A stretch of DNA of 64,000 bases from Nyssa sinensis. Lineage: Eukaryota; Streptophyta; Magnoliopsida; Cornales; Nyssaceae. This document shows positions 36,418 to 48,510 of the stretch, in pieces. Numbering within the stretch: the first letter of the stretch is position 1; every line of letters begins with the position of its first letter. The stretch is from positions 1-64,000 of the forward strand of contig VIRR01000557.1 of the NCBI GenBank assembly GCA_008638375.1, given 5' to 3'. The notes beneath the pieces were generated by a model that was not told where the DNA came from, made no database searches, and was given only the letters and a program-made list of their open reading frames with translations. The position numbers and the translations under genes are program-made.

Positions 36418-36711
36418 TGTTAACAACTATACAATAGCTGTGTAACAGCCAATTACCCTAGTCTTACTTTCCTGTTCTTTAGTCTCACTTTCCTTCCTGT
36501 TCTTTAGTCTCACTTTCCTTCCCTGTTCTTTAGTCTTACTTTCCTATTCTTTTGAGTTTCCTTGTATAGCCAATTACTTTCCTAGTCTTTTGCCTTCTGT
36601 TTTATTTTTCCTTGTATACATGATACTGTACATGGAATATATAAAATACACCATCTTCTTTTTCTCTTTAGATGAAGGAGGACACCAAAATCTACAGCTT
36701 TAATTTTATCA
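36418..36711 (+). repeat. 3' LTR of the copia element
   Basis: 294 bp, ends TG...CA. It is collinear with the 5' LTR with about 25 differences and one-base indels in the tandem subrepeats. Confidence 0.95.
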
Positions 36712-37834
36712 GTTGATGACTAGAAGTTCTTTAGAATTGGGGACGATTTGAGGTTAACTAGGATATTAGTTTCTTCTAAACTTCTAATGCTACCGTGAAA
36801 AAGCCAAGAGCTTGGTTTCCTTGGACAGTAGTAAGTCAAACCCTGTTTCATTAGATTCTTTAATTACCCAACTGATCTATACATGTCTTAAACACAATTT
36901 TCTAATGTCCACACTTTCATAGATTTGTCCATTTGTAATGTTTTTTATGATTATGAATTGCTCCTGATTTGAGATGTCTTTGCAAGTTCTGCTTCTTTGA
37001 CTTGGGAGACATTTTGAGGGGACTTTGCATTTTTTCCATCTGTTGAATTCTCTTGGAGTTATATTGTATAAACAATGTTTGATTAAAAAAAAACAAAAAG
37101 CTAAAAGAAATGAAAATCTGAATTGCATATTTTTCCTTGGACAGAAGGACTTCTGACTCCACCATTGTCAAATATAACAAGTTTCTACTGTGGCAATAGT
37201 GGTTGAGTTTAAGTGTCTGGTCTAGGTTAGAGTAGTTGAGTTGATATATAATTTTAATGTGGATTTTTTGGGATCCCCTTCTTCTAAGCTGGTCTCAGTT
37301 TAGTTGAGTTAATGATCTTGGATTAATTCATTCAGGCCCAAGCATGCATGCTAGGTATCTGCCTTGGATTAATTTGTGTATGTTAGCATTTAGGGACATG
37401 TTGAGCTGAACTCTATTTACGATTCACTATTTCTATTGTTTGTGCTTAAACATGTTTGAAAACAAAATTGTAGCTGAAGATCAGCTGGTAAGTCAATAAT
37501 ATAAAAGACTGTTTAAGTGATATTGATAGAGGATGTTTTGAGAATAAAGTACAGTATGTATTCCAAATTAATGTCTTCAGTAAATAGCTTCGCTCAGTTT
37601 TTGGGATCCCCTTCTTTTTATTGACAAACATTGTTGAAGTGGTTGTTAGTCCCTTAACTTTCTTCTTTCTTTCTCTGCTAATGCTTCAGCGTAATGTATT
37701 AGATTTTTCTTTTAACTTTTATTTTATAGTCATAGAAGAAGCAGGTGAAGGATGCTTTTGTTGCAACCATATATTTCCACGGCCGGTGGCTGCTGGAATC
37801 CATATCAAAAGGGGTCTAATAATTCAATGCCTAA

Positions 37835-39113
37835 GAGCAACTCCAAGGGAGTTGCATCAGAGGTGGCAAACCCATAACCGCCTGTAACGGCCAAAATACC
37901 ACCCCAAATTCTACTATTTTGGACTCCAACGGAGGTGGCATCAAGGGTTGAAAAATGGCAGCAATGGTTTTGGGGTGGCAATTTTCCAAACTCTAGAGAG
38001 AGAAAGGAAGAGGTTGCAAAGCCGTTCTGGCTTTTCAGATTTCATTGTTCCACTCCTTTTCCACTCCCAATGACTTTATTGAACCAAAAAACTCTACAAA
38101 TATACATAGATTTTGAAAGATAAAACTTACCAAAGGCCGAAAATTGTCCGTGAAAATCGCTTGCCACTGTAAGTTTTCGCTCTTTTTTTTCTGTGGTTGT
38201 TGATGGCATATCTGGAGAAGGAGGCACAGAGAGAGGGAAAGGGGAAGGAGGTGGAGAGGGGAAGGAGAAGGAGGAGGAGGCGCAAGTGCAGAGAAGAAAG
38301 GGAAGAAACCAGAGGCGCGGGGGGTTGGGGTTTCTCTGTGAAGAAACCAGAGGAGGCATGAGGGTGGGGAAACAAATTTGTTTCTCTGCCTCCTTTGCTT
38401 ATATATATATATATGTATATATATATAATTGATTTGAATTTAAAATAAATGTTTTTATTTTAGTTAATTGGTAGAATTTAAATTGAATGTTTTAATTTTA
38501 ATTAATTAATTTATTTTTGTTAATTTAGGATAAATTTATTTATTTAGCTAATTTTTATAATTGAAGAATTTTTTTTATTTTAGTTAATTGCTATTTAAAA
38601 TTTAAATTAATTTTATAATTAAGATAATTTTGTAATTTAAATTGAATGTTTTAATTTTAGTTTATTTATATATTTTTGTTAATTTAGGGTGAATTTATTT
38701 ATTTAGCTAACTTTATAATTGAAGAATTTTTTTCTATTTTAGTTAATTTTTATTTAGAATTTATTTTGATTTTATAATTAAATTAATTTTGTAATTTAAA
38801 TTAAATGTTTTAATTTTAGTTTATTTATATATTTTTGTTAATTTAGGGTGAATTTATTTATTTAACTAATTTTTATAATTGAAGAATTTTTTTCTATTTT
38901 AGTTAATTGTTATTTAGAATTTAAATTTAATTTTTAATAAAACCGTTAAGTTTAATTATATTTTTTAAGAAAAAATATTAAAATATTAAAATGTCACCCC
39001 ATTTTAGCACCTGCCATTGGAGCAGATTTATAATTTAAGAGTGCCAAAATATTGTTCAAAATTATAAATAGATAATTTGACACCTCAAAATGCAAACTCC
39101 TTTGGAGTTGCTA
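37835..39113. mobile_element. PIF/Harbinger-like non-autonomous element (1.28 kb)
   Basis: Flanked by TAA on both sides (37832-37834 and 39114-39116). Inverted ends are gagcaactccaagggagttg on the left and tagcaactccaaaggagttt on the minus strand at the right, and the similarity extends ~40 bp. Copy A of the duplication shows the clean empty site (gcctaagggagaaac at about 2930-2944). No transposase is present. The interior contains a purine-rich segment (38193-38360) and AT-rich tandem repeats. Confidence 0.85.
38440..38930. repeat. AT-rich tandem repeat, ~160-bp unit, about 3 copies
   Basis: Phrases such as attgaatgttttaatttta, ttgttaatttagg and gaatttatttatttagcta recur at about 38482, 38641 and 38800. 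The repeat lies wholly inside the PIF/Harbinger-like element. Confidence 0.8.
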
Positions 39114-39268
39114 TAAGGGAGAAACTTAAGAGTATGAAAGGAGATCTGGTGCAGTAGCACATACACGTGAGATGCTGCAGTTTACAAAGTGCAGTCTCAT
39201 CAACCAACAGTACATTAAACATGAATCTCAATCCAACTAGTTATTCTAGCAACGGCAGAATTTGGTTG

Positions 39269-39506
39269 CCCATCCGGGCGTAACTCACCTGGGAAGGGTA
39301 AGAGCCTCGGGAGGCTTAAAAAGTCACTGGTGTGGGTTTGACTTCCCAGCTGCAGCAAGTCTGTAATTTACCTGATACACAAGGTTTATGGACAGTTTGG
39401 TGCATCCGGAGTTTACCTTTTAGGGGTAACCTTTGGTCGAAGGCCTTGACTGCTATTAAACTAGGTCCTTAGGAGGGTTCCACGTCATCCAAAAAAAAAA
39501 AAAAAA
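39269..39506 (+). mobile_element. tRNA-derived SINE
   Basis: It starts cccatccgggcgtaactcac, with box-A-like text followed about 80 bases in by a box-B-like gggtttgacttccc, and ends in 16 A residues. The target duplication agaatttggttg lies on both sides (39257-39268 and 39506-39517). Copy A near 3075-3090 has the uninterrupted site. The element has no coding capacity and depends on LINE machinery. Confidence 0.88.
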
Positions 39507-39783
39507 GAATTTGGTTGGGACCAAGATTTTGTCAAACACATCTTATTTCACAAAGGGGCAAACAAGCCTTTTCCCCATTCCCTCTTCTTGAAATTTTAGA
39601 GATTTTTCTAGTTGTGGATGTTTGAGAACAGGAGGGTTGTTGTATCCATGAGAAAACAGATTGATAGATACTTGAGCTCTAAAGAAGGGGGCGGGGGGGA
39701 GGGGGAACGGAAACTATTTTACACGAACGCATTCGCACACTATTTGCATTCTTACACGAACGTAATCCAATATACAGCACAAG

Positions 39784-40208
39784 TAGGAATGGCAAAGGAG
39801 CAGGTTCGGAGCGGGATGACTCTTCCTCGACCCCGACCCTGTTTATATTTTCTTCCCCCGACCCCGGCCCCGTCCCGTTTAAATTATACCCCGCCCCGCC
39901 CCGAACCCCGTTATATATATATATATATATATTTTTAAGTTAAAACTTTTATTTTAATAAATAAATAAATTTATTTTTTCAAAATAAATAATATAAAATG
40001 TATATATATATATATATATAAGTGTAATATAAAAAATCTTAAAATTAATTTTATATAAGGTTATTTATTGATAAATATAATATATATAAAAAAATTAAAA
40101 AACTTAATATATAAACGGGGCGGGGCGGGGCGGAGCGACTATTCCCTGACCCCGTTTATGAGCACCCCATACTCGTCCCATTAGGGGCGGGGCAAATTGC
40201 CACCCCTA
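39784..40208. mobile_element. GC-rich hAT-like MITE (425 bp)
   Basis: Perfect 8-bp duplications agcacaag flank it (39776-39783 and 40209-40216). The left end is taggaatggcaaagg and the right end on the minus strand is taggggtggcaatttg. Arms are rich in CCCCG on the left and GGGGC on the right (40106-40131), separated by an AT-rich centre with TA runs (39911-39932 and 40001-40020), so the whole element can fold back. Confidence 0.8.
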
Positions 40209-40216
40209 AGCACAAG

Positions 40217-41400
40217 ACGGTAACGGATCCAAATCATTAATTTAGGGATGCGAAAAATTAAAATTTAAAAGAGTATTTTATAAAAATTTGGAGGGTTAAT
40301 TTCTTAATTTTTACAAAAATTTATAAAAATTAAGTAGATAAAATCAAATTTTAAAAATTTTAGAAGAGCGAAGATCACCACTTGCCTCTTTATATCCGTC
40401 TCTGACATGAGTGTCATTGGTTAAATTTTAGGACAAATGTTAAGAGTCAGTTTTTGCCTAATTTCAATACAGACAATTTTAGGATAACATTTGTCAAACA
40501 TTGTGCTCGTTTGAATGAGTGATAAGAAAAAAATATAATTTGAGAAAAGTATAATTTAAGAAAAGTATTATTTAAATTAAATTGTAAATGTTTAGATGAA
40601 TGTAATATTTGGATGAATTATTAAAAGTATTGAATATATTATATAAATAGAAAATAAACGTTTTCAAAACCAGAGTTTTTTAAAAAAAATCTCTTACCTG
40701 CATTTATTTTACACTGATATTTAAATTTAAGAACACGCCAATAAACATTTTAAAAATATCAAAATAAATATACAAATATTTATAAACCGATTTTAAAAAT
40801 GCCATGGCTAACCCAAACATGTCTTATAGTCTAAAACTGAACCAGTGACGCAATTTGAACAATTTTATTTCAACATGGCCGGGTAGCAGCACCCATGCAT
40901 TAAGGCAAGAGGTGTCAACAAGGTGTTGTTTGCACATAACAGATGACGATAAATGGCCGGTGAGGTGTCAAACGTCCCATGAAGAGAAGACTTTAGGTGT
41001 CAAACAAACACCAAATGTAAAGACACTGTTTGGAACGCTGCCTTTATGATAATAATTGTCCCACTTTACTTAAGTATGTTGTCGGAGATATACCAAAGTC
41101 ACCTATTTATAAATATTCAAGAAATATATTTTTAAAATATAACAATATCACTTACCTACTTAATTAATAGAGAAGAAAAAAGTTAATTTCTTGATTAATT
41201 TATGTTGCAATATGTACCTAATTTCTTTTTATTTCACTTTGATTCTACACTCTTTATAAATAGAACTTATCTTATTAAATAAATATTATTTCTCTTTTTC
41301 ATATAAAAAATGAGATGTAAAAAATATGAAATCTCTACCATTTGTCCTGTTACAATCAACGTTCAACAGCCATCACACTGCACCAGTGACCAGTCCTATT
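40217..41400. other. AT-rich intergenic DNA, no gene seen
   Basis: No coding region or repeat boundary is recognisable. A short frame at 40855-41049 does not match any family I know. Confidence 0.6.
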
Positions 41401-41415
41401 CCAAAACCTGTGTGC

Positions 41416-41633
41416 TATAAATTCCCTCGGGCAATGCAAATACACTGTATTCATTCGGCCAAAAAAAGGGAGGGTCTCTGAGTTCGAGAGAGAGAAGCAA
41501 GAGAACTCGTCTGTGTATTACTTTGCTGGAGGAAGGCTTAGATCGAGGCAGACTAGACGAAGAAGAGAGAAAGATTCCGATACAGAAAAGCCATTACGGT
41601 TGCTGGGAGAACACCCGAAGCAGGTAATGGGTT
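41416..41633 (+). promoter_or_regulatory. Putative promoter and non-coding first exon of an unknown gene
   Basis: TATAAA at 41416-41421 is followed about 30 bases later by a purine-rich leader (about 41453-41633) with GA repeats and no long frame. It ends in a consensus donor, cag|gtaatggg, at 41633/41634. This is the look of a plant 5' UTR exon followed by a leader intron. No coding exon that could belong to it was found downstream, so the gene is unnamed and may be broken. Confidence 0.45.
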
Positions 41634-44600
41634 TCTTCTCCACCTCCTTTTAGATCGTGAGTAATGAAGGCATACATGTAGATATATAGAAAGAAAATCT
41701 AAAGAAACTGACTATGAATTAAAAATATAGGGAAACTGAGGGTCGAACCACTGAAAACCCACAAGTTTTGGATAATTTTATATGATTTAATTGATAGAAT
41801 GGTGAATTAATAGTTACAGAAATTATTCTGAATGAATAAGGAACCTGGAAAGAATCCAAACAAACCAAAAAGGAAGTTCATTGTTGACTTAACAGTTTAT
41901 GTCAAAATATATTTAAGTTTAACTTATTAATCTTGTGAGTTAATTTTGAACAAGTCTTTAATCATGTTAATCACGAATAGTTCTCGACTCCTTTTATAAC
42001 TCTACTTTTATTTTATTTTTAAAGGAAAAAAAATGGCCTTATGTCTTGGCAGTGACTCAAACCCCTAACTTGGAAAACATAAAACCACAAGCTAACACAC
42101 AAATCCACTTGAGCCCTAATCTCTTGTTTGGTATAGTAGAATGTGCATTCGATGAATATTTTTTCTAATTTTTTTATTTATTATTTTATTTTGATATGAT
42201 TGAGAATACAAAATAGAATGGCCATTCGATTAAAAATTATTCTATTCTCTTTTATTTTTTTATTTTATTTCATGGGATTACTATTTTATTCCTGTGTTTA
42301 ATAATAGCCTAATTGTTTCTGACAGCAGAATATGATTTTTGTAATGTCTCTAAAAAGGGCAACAGTGGGAAGAAATAGAACCCCGAAAGCTTCTCAAAAA
42401 CATCAGAACCACTAGATCACCAGAATATTTGATTCTTTAATTAGCTGAATAATTTATTTATTATTCATTTATGATTCAAAAAAGGAAAGAAAAAACTAAA
42501 GCCTTTGTCATCTGTGTTTGAACTATAGTAAACCCCGGCAATTGAACCCTTACCAAAATACCATAAAACCAAGCCTTTGCCATCAAAACAAACAATAAGC
42601 TAATAATTAATATCCTCAATTAAATATATATATATATATATGTATATGTGGAACCTGATCTTTAAAAATAAGAGTTAATTGGTGTGAGATCTCTCAAACA
42701 GATAGTAAATTAATATAAGATCCACGCATATTTATTTTTTAGCTCAAGGACAGGTCATTTGTTTGTGTTTTGATCTTAGGCTCATTATGATGACATGGCA
42801 GCTGCATATTTTTATAACTGACAATTATACTCAACCCACAATCACTTTTTCAAAACCCATAGATGATACCTCATCCATCTACAAAACTCTGGAATTCCTT
42901 TCTTTTTCTAAACATCTCTCTCTCTCACTCCACCGCACAACCATCCACTGCGCACCACCATGAACCGTTGGAAAGCCAACTGCTACGCCACCAGGCCATG
43001 GTCGAACCACCACTGTCGTCCTCCTCCTTCACCATCTTTACAGATCACCAGCAGCGACCACGAACCAACAGCGTTACTGCAACTCCATGGCTCTACCGCA
43101 AACCCCACTACTCTTCACAAGACCAGCCCTTGATGCATCACCATCACCACTATGCACCACTGACATCCACTATAATAAACCACCATAGTCGCTCTACCAT
43201 AGTTGTGACCACTAGAAGCCCTTGCAAACATAAACATCAATCTCTCAAATGACATCATTGAAACTAGATTCTAGGTATTTTTTGCCGTAACCTTTTTTTT
43301 TTTCCCGAAATCTTGTAATATATTTAAATCCTTACAAAGCATGAAGATCACTGTCATCAACAAATTTTATTTCTTAAACAACAAATATTTTGAAATCAGA
43401 TATAATCACATGCCATGATTAAAGGGGAAAATTTATTTCATCGTGCATTGAGGAAAGTAAGGAGTAATAATTTTCAAAAACTAGGCCCTTTACATTCCTT
43501 TCCAAAATTTGACCAAATTCAATGTATTTACTATTACTATAAAAATAATAGAATATTATAATTTGTGTGTTAGCGAGAGTGTTTATTCATAAAGCAGCAA
43601 AAGTGTAAAATTGTACAATTTATGAATGTGTAAAATTTTACACTTCCATTGTTTTTATGTCCAAACTAATTTTTTTGTTATTGCAATTTTTACTACCTTA
43701 AAAGATTCTTTTTGACATTCAAAATATATTTTAAAAACTGAATAAATAATCCAAACATATAACTTTTATTAAAAATAGATTTATAAATTTTAAGTTATTA
43801 AATTTTGAAGTTTTGGAAAAACAATTTGTGATTGCTCCTTATTTCACGGAATTCTGTACTTCAGCCACGCACTTATTTTTTTGAAGAATGAATTGATTTA
43901 GGAATGTAAGGATATTTTAGTCATTAAAGGTTAGAAGGACTTTATGGGTTATTAAATTTAGACTAAGACTTGATGATAATTTTTGTACTACTTCTGCCTG
44001 AACGACCATAAAAATAAACACAAGCTTGGGCAATAAAGAAGGTTTCAACCTCAAACGTTTTGGGAAACTTATGATTTGCTAGAAATTATGATGGGCAAAC
44101 TAAATGAACTAAGAAGTACCATATACTAATTATTGATTAGATTTTAAGATTAAACTATATGGTTCTTAAATATTACAATTTACCCACTAACCTTTCAAAA
44201 TGTACGAATAAGCCCCTATAACTTCTGAAATTACAATTTTTCCCTTATATCAATAATTGTCAATAAATATGCCAATTAAATTCTCTTAGAGTCCAAAAAT
44301 GAAATCCAATTAGATAAATGACATCCACAAATATTGTTTTAATTTATTTGACACCTACAATTAAGTGTTAAATGTTGTTTGAAATGTGTTATAGGACCAA
44401 CTAAGGAGAAAAATAAACTAAGTACCCCCATGTGAGTAACCTAATACCCTAAAGTGGGATGTTTAACTATTAAATATTTTTGATAAAATTTGTTTTGATA
44501 CTTCTTGTGAATTGTGTTTTTCTTTTATGTGATCTTGAATATGAATTGAACTGATGACTTTGATTGTGAATAAAAAATCATATTAAAATTGAATTTTAGA

Positions 44601-45419
44601 AACTTATGGATTACAAATGATTTGAACCTGTCATATTAGATGTCATTATACGGGTTTTCCTAGTGATTTAATCATGTATTTGGGACTCAGTCATGCAAGA
44701 CCCACTAAAAGGCCTAAGATATAGCGTGTTGTCACTTGATTTGACTAGGTTTACATAATATTGTGAAGTATTTAGAGCCCAAGTCGATACAAATTCTCGT
44801 TTATCGTTTCCAATCGTATCAATGGCCAAATAGTCTATGATATGTTTTATTCCTTTTTTTCAAAGCAATCATGAATTGAAGTACATATAAAATGATCTAT
44901 TACTTTTCCTAACCAATAGTGAATTGTGAAGTGTTAATGAAATTGCATCAAATTTGTCTTAAAAATGATCGTTCTATTGTTTCTCAAATTATTTTGGTAT
45001 TTCCTTGTAAAACTATTGTAACTATTATCCATGTAAGTATTTCCAACTACACTTATTTTCAAAAGCTCATGACAAGGTTAATGAATTACATAGCTCATAC
45101 CATATTTACCAACCTTTTTGGTAATGAAGTTGGGAATGAGGAGTGAGGAAATGGAAGGACGTGCGTTTTGGAAGTTGTATAAAAATTGTAAATAGGCATT
45201 TGGAGCCTGCTAGGGCATGTAGATCATGATGATCACTTATATCTTATTAAGTCAAGAAAAAACTTAATTTTGAATCTAGTATATGTAACATGAATGCTCA
45301 CCCCCAAGCGTGGCCAATGATATTTTTTGTATACAACTTTTGTATGTAAGAAAAAAAATTTGTGAATGATTTAGTTAACGCTCTGTTGCATTATGAGGCA
45401 ATTTAGTGTAATAATTAAT
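41634..45419. other. Long non-coding stretch, no gene seen
   Basis: Mostly AT-rich. A segment at about 42900-43260 is C-rich with HPH-type low-complexity translation (MHHHHHYAPL) and is probably not coding. No exon, LTR or TIR could be defined. Confidence 0.55.
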
Positions 45420-45930
45420 TAACTTTAATGAACTATCCAGCCCACAGAGTCACGCAATTAGCCCTAAATTTGTTCTCTAATTAACTAGCTAGTTAACTAA
45501 ACATGAATCGTTTAGGTAAATGGTAAACTGATTGTTTTATATATAAATTTAATATTGGATTTCAAGTTTAAATATGGCCTAAATACTAAATAAATATATA
45601 CAACACAAGTTTAAAAACAAGCACAATAGAGAGTAACAGAGAGACACTAAGTCTTACGTGGTAAACCCTACTGGAAAATAAAATCTATAACTTGCAAGAA
45701 ATCCACTATGAATCTAATCCAAAATAGGAAAAAATAGGCCTTGAATACTAACCTTATTATAGTCTGTCGTAGTCTCATACTGTTAGTCAATTCATCTGAG
45801 GTCATTTCCATAATGTTCTTATGTCCGTCGATTGCCTCTTCACTAGTGATTTTCTTATAGCTACCACTTTCTCCACCGTTCTGAATTTCCTTAGATCAAC
45901 ACGAACTCGTGTTCTGACAAAAAGTATACC
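45420..45930. repeat. Dispersed repeat, copy 1
   Basis: It shares order, orientation and many phrases with 55800-56300: ctctaattaact, gaatcgttta, gattgttttat, acaagcacaata, acttgcaagaaa, ctatgaatctaa, aaccttattatagt and ctgtcgtagtct. It may be the remnant of a retrotransposon LTR or leader, but no ends were found. Confidence 0.65.
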
Positions 45931-47393
45931 TAAGACTCTCTCTTGGAATGTGAATGCTTCACAATCTCCTTTGTGAACAAGGGATTATAAGCAATCCTAA
46001 ATGAAATATAAATTTAGACTATAGGATTCATAAGAGTAGCAAGATACCCAAAAAAGTTGTGCAAGAAGTAGCCTCTCTAATGTAAATGTCGTAACTATAT
46101 ATCTATATGTATTATGATAGTTTTGCACAATATGTATTTATAGGCTACCCAAAACCATCTAGGGTTTGGATTTAGGGTGAACAAAAACATTACCAAAAAT
46201 GTACACGCGTTTGGACAGAATAGTGTTTTTCATTCAAATGCAACAGTCTGTTCAAACGAGACAGGGCTTCTATTCAGATGGAACAACTACTATTTTTTCT
46301 GCATTTTTCAAATTAAAACTACAACGAAATCTTGTAAAAATTAAGTATCCAAGGAACATTTTAAGACATAATTTAACCACTTTTTAAGCCCTTAGTCAAA
46401 ACTAAAAAGTTAATAAAATACGTATGACAAAAACCAAAGTTTTACAGTAAAATAAAAAACTTAGAAAGATCAACCACACAAATATTCTAACCATGATCTA
46501 ATATGAATCCAAGATATTTAAGTTTCTCTTACCTTCATGTCTTAGATCTAAAGTATCAAATTGTACTATGAAGCACTTCTTTAGATGTAAGAGATGTAAT
46601 TTATGTTCAACATGATCAAGTCTTTAATGAGACGATTGACTAACGTTGTAACCTGCAACGAGACTTCATCTAACCTAACAATTACAGACTCAATGTAAAC
46701 TTTTGAAATAAATTTTCAGCAAATACACAACTAGAGGAAAATTTTACAAACATTATAAGTCAATTTTTTTAACAATCTTCCCTTTCAATTTTTCTTGACA
46801 AAACATACAAATAATTTTTTACTATATTAATTGATTACATTTTGTCAAAACTAAAAATCAACTAAGATAATAATCTACCAAAACTCAACATTTGCAAGTG
46901 ACAAAGATATATGTTATCTGCACAACACAACTAAGTAAACATACTATGAGTAACATCTATGTTATGGAAATAAAAAAATACCGAATAATCACTAAAACGA
47001 AATAAAATAATTATATAGAGATAATCTTCCCATAAAAAATTATTTCTCCCCCTCAATTAAAGCAGATATGAATAAAAAAATTATTATATCTACCCTTTTT
47101 TTTCAAAAAAAATGGCAAAGATAAATAGAGAACACATGTAATGAGATAGATTATACCAAGACAATCAATGTTTAAGCATAACATAGCATATAGCAGTAAA
47201 AAAAATGCTACAAAAACCATATGAAAGGACAATTAGGTAAGGCAAACTGATATATATATATATATATGTAAAAAGTGTACCAAGATACATGTTTAAAAAA
47301 TGTAATAAGGACTTAGATACATCAAGAATAAGGAAATAAGAACATTATCTAATCCAAGAAAAACTAAGACATCTACTGTAAATGGTCCTAAGA
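45931..47393. other. AT-rich DNA adjoining the dispersed repeat, no gene seen
   Basis: No coding signal is recognisable. A short TA run occurs at 47251-47268. Confidence 0.5.
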
Positions 47394-48510
47394 CTAGGTC
47401 TCTTTAATAGAGTTATACTCATCATCATCAGCCTCATCATCTAATCCATGTCTAATAGCTCCAGTGTTTGTCTTACTATAAGGATCATAAAAAGCGCTCA
47501 CTGGATCATATTGGTCAACTTGACGAAATGTATCAATCTGTTCATGTAAATCATGAAGTTGGTGATCATAAATAGTAAAGTGTTGATCTATAAATTGTTG
47601 GAGAGAAGCAATCTCTTCTAGCACTTGAGTTGGAGCAGGTGTAGATGGTCCTGCCTATGATGATGTGTAAGTACCAATAACAATTCCTGTAGCTGGTGGA
47701 GGAGGTGGGAGCTCACCCTGTCGACCAGGCCTATATATATATGTCCCTCACTACGACTTATTTTAGTGTCTGTGATGCAGGACATCTATACTAGCTCACT
47801 CCTTAGAAGTTGAAGACTCTAATGGTCTCCAATGATCCACATGAATAGAATGGAAAAGCTTAAGCCAACTAGGGACTATACCTTAACTATGTCATACATA
47901 AGTTGACATATCAAGGTGGGATGGTCTATTACCATGCCAGTCCCTATGGCATTTAGTAATGTTAATCCATCTAAGGAGTAGGATCTGAAGTATGGTTCCT
48001 AAGGAAAATGAAGGCAATAACATACCTATGTAGGTATCTAATTTGTCTTATTAGGCTAGCATGGGTCAATTTACAAGGCAGAAAATGATTTATACCTATT
48101 TCATAGCTATGTAGACCTCGATAAAAATAATGTATCATCTTATCCCATACTGCTTCGCTAACAGTCAGATAGCTTTGCCACACTCTCTATGACTCTCTCT
48201 CTCTCTCTCTCTTTCTCAACCAAACAATGAATTACTGATCACTATTGAGGTACTCTAGATCAAAAACTCTTTCAATGGTGATAGAGTGATGATCAATGTT
48301 GGCTATGAAGTTTGAGAAATGCTGGAATGATCTGAATCCCGGAGATGTCGGCAGTAAGTCTCGGTGGGGGCAAACTCGTCTATCATGGCCACCATAAGCT
48401 ATAATAAACACGATAATTAGAAGTGTATACGTAAATAACATCGTGTATAGGTGGTGAGAAGGAAAAATAAGTATAAAGAATGATTGAGGAAGATAAAAGA
48501 ACACGAAAGT
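47394..48510 (-). pseudogene. Possible plant-transposon-protein-like relic
   Basis: Minus-strand frames in order are: ...FRSFQHFSNFIANIDHH then IERVFDLEYL (48504-48232), WDKMIHYFYRG then HASLIRQIRYLHRY (48183-47971), a proline-rich spacer, and a coiled-coil-like VLEEIASLQQFIDQHF segment with an acidic end (47637-47394). This order resembles the plant-specific transposon-protein domain that accompanies some retroelements. Stops and shifts separate the blocks. The family call is tentative. Confidence 0.35.

Larger units (their letters stand above)
31729..36711 (+). mobile_element. Complete but inactive Ty1/copia LTR retrotransposon
   Basis: It is flanked by perfect 5-bp duplications gttga (31724-31728 and 36712-36716). 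LTRs begin TGTTA and end ATCA (31729-32023 and 36418-36711). A primer-binding site and a polypurine tract are in the expected places. The interior reads gag, protease, integrase, RT, RNase H in that order, which defines copia. By eye the LTRs differ at about 25 of 295 positions, so the insertion is not recent. Multiple stops and frameshifts make it non-autonomous. Confidence 0.95.
29127..37065. other. ~7.9 kb block absent from duplication copy A
   Basis: Copy A reads through from ...atatcaaca to ...atgtttgat at about 2200-2220, whereas copy C is opened here. The block holds the nested DNA transposons and the copia element. The rest (29127-30018, 31414-31723, 36717-37065) is AT-rich with no gene seen. 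A stretch at 31541-31680 (aggggtgcacaa, then gggttggtccgg) looks like a truncated hAT-like end. Whether this is an insertion in C or a deletion in A is not resolved. Confidence 0.65.
26668..39649. repeat. Segmental duplication, right copy, expanded by insertions
   Basis: Sequence 26668-29126 parallels 1-2200 and 37066-39649 parallels 2200-3226 of the left copy. Insertions relative to the left copy are the integrase fragment (27396-27683), the ~7.9 kb block (29127-37065), the MITE (37835-39113) and the SINE (39269-39506). The join beyond 39649 has no counterpart in copy A. Confidence 0.85.

Noticed and set aside
42863..43252. 129-codon plus-strand frame rich in His and Pro
   Set aside because: Low-complexity composition, no family signature, no splice or promoter context.
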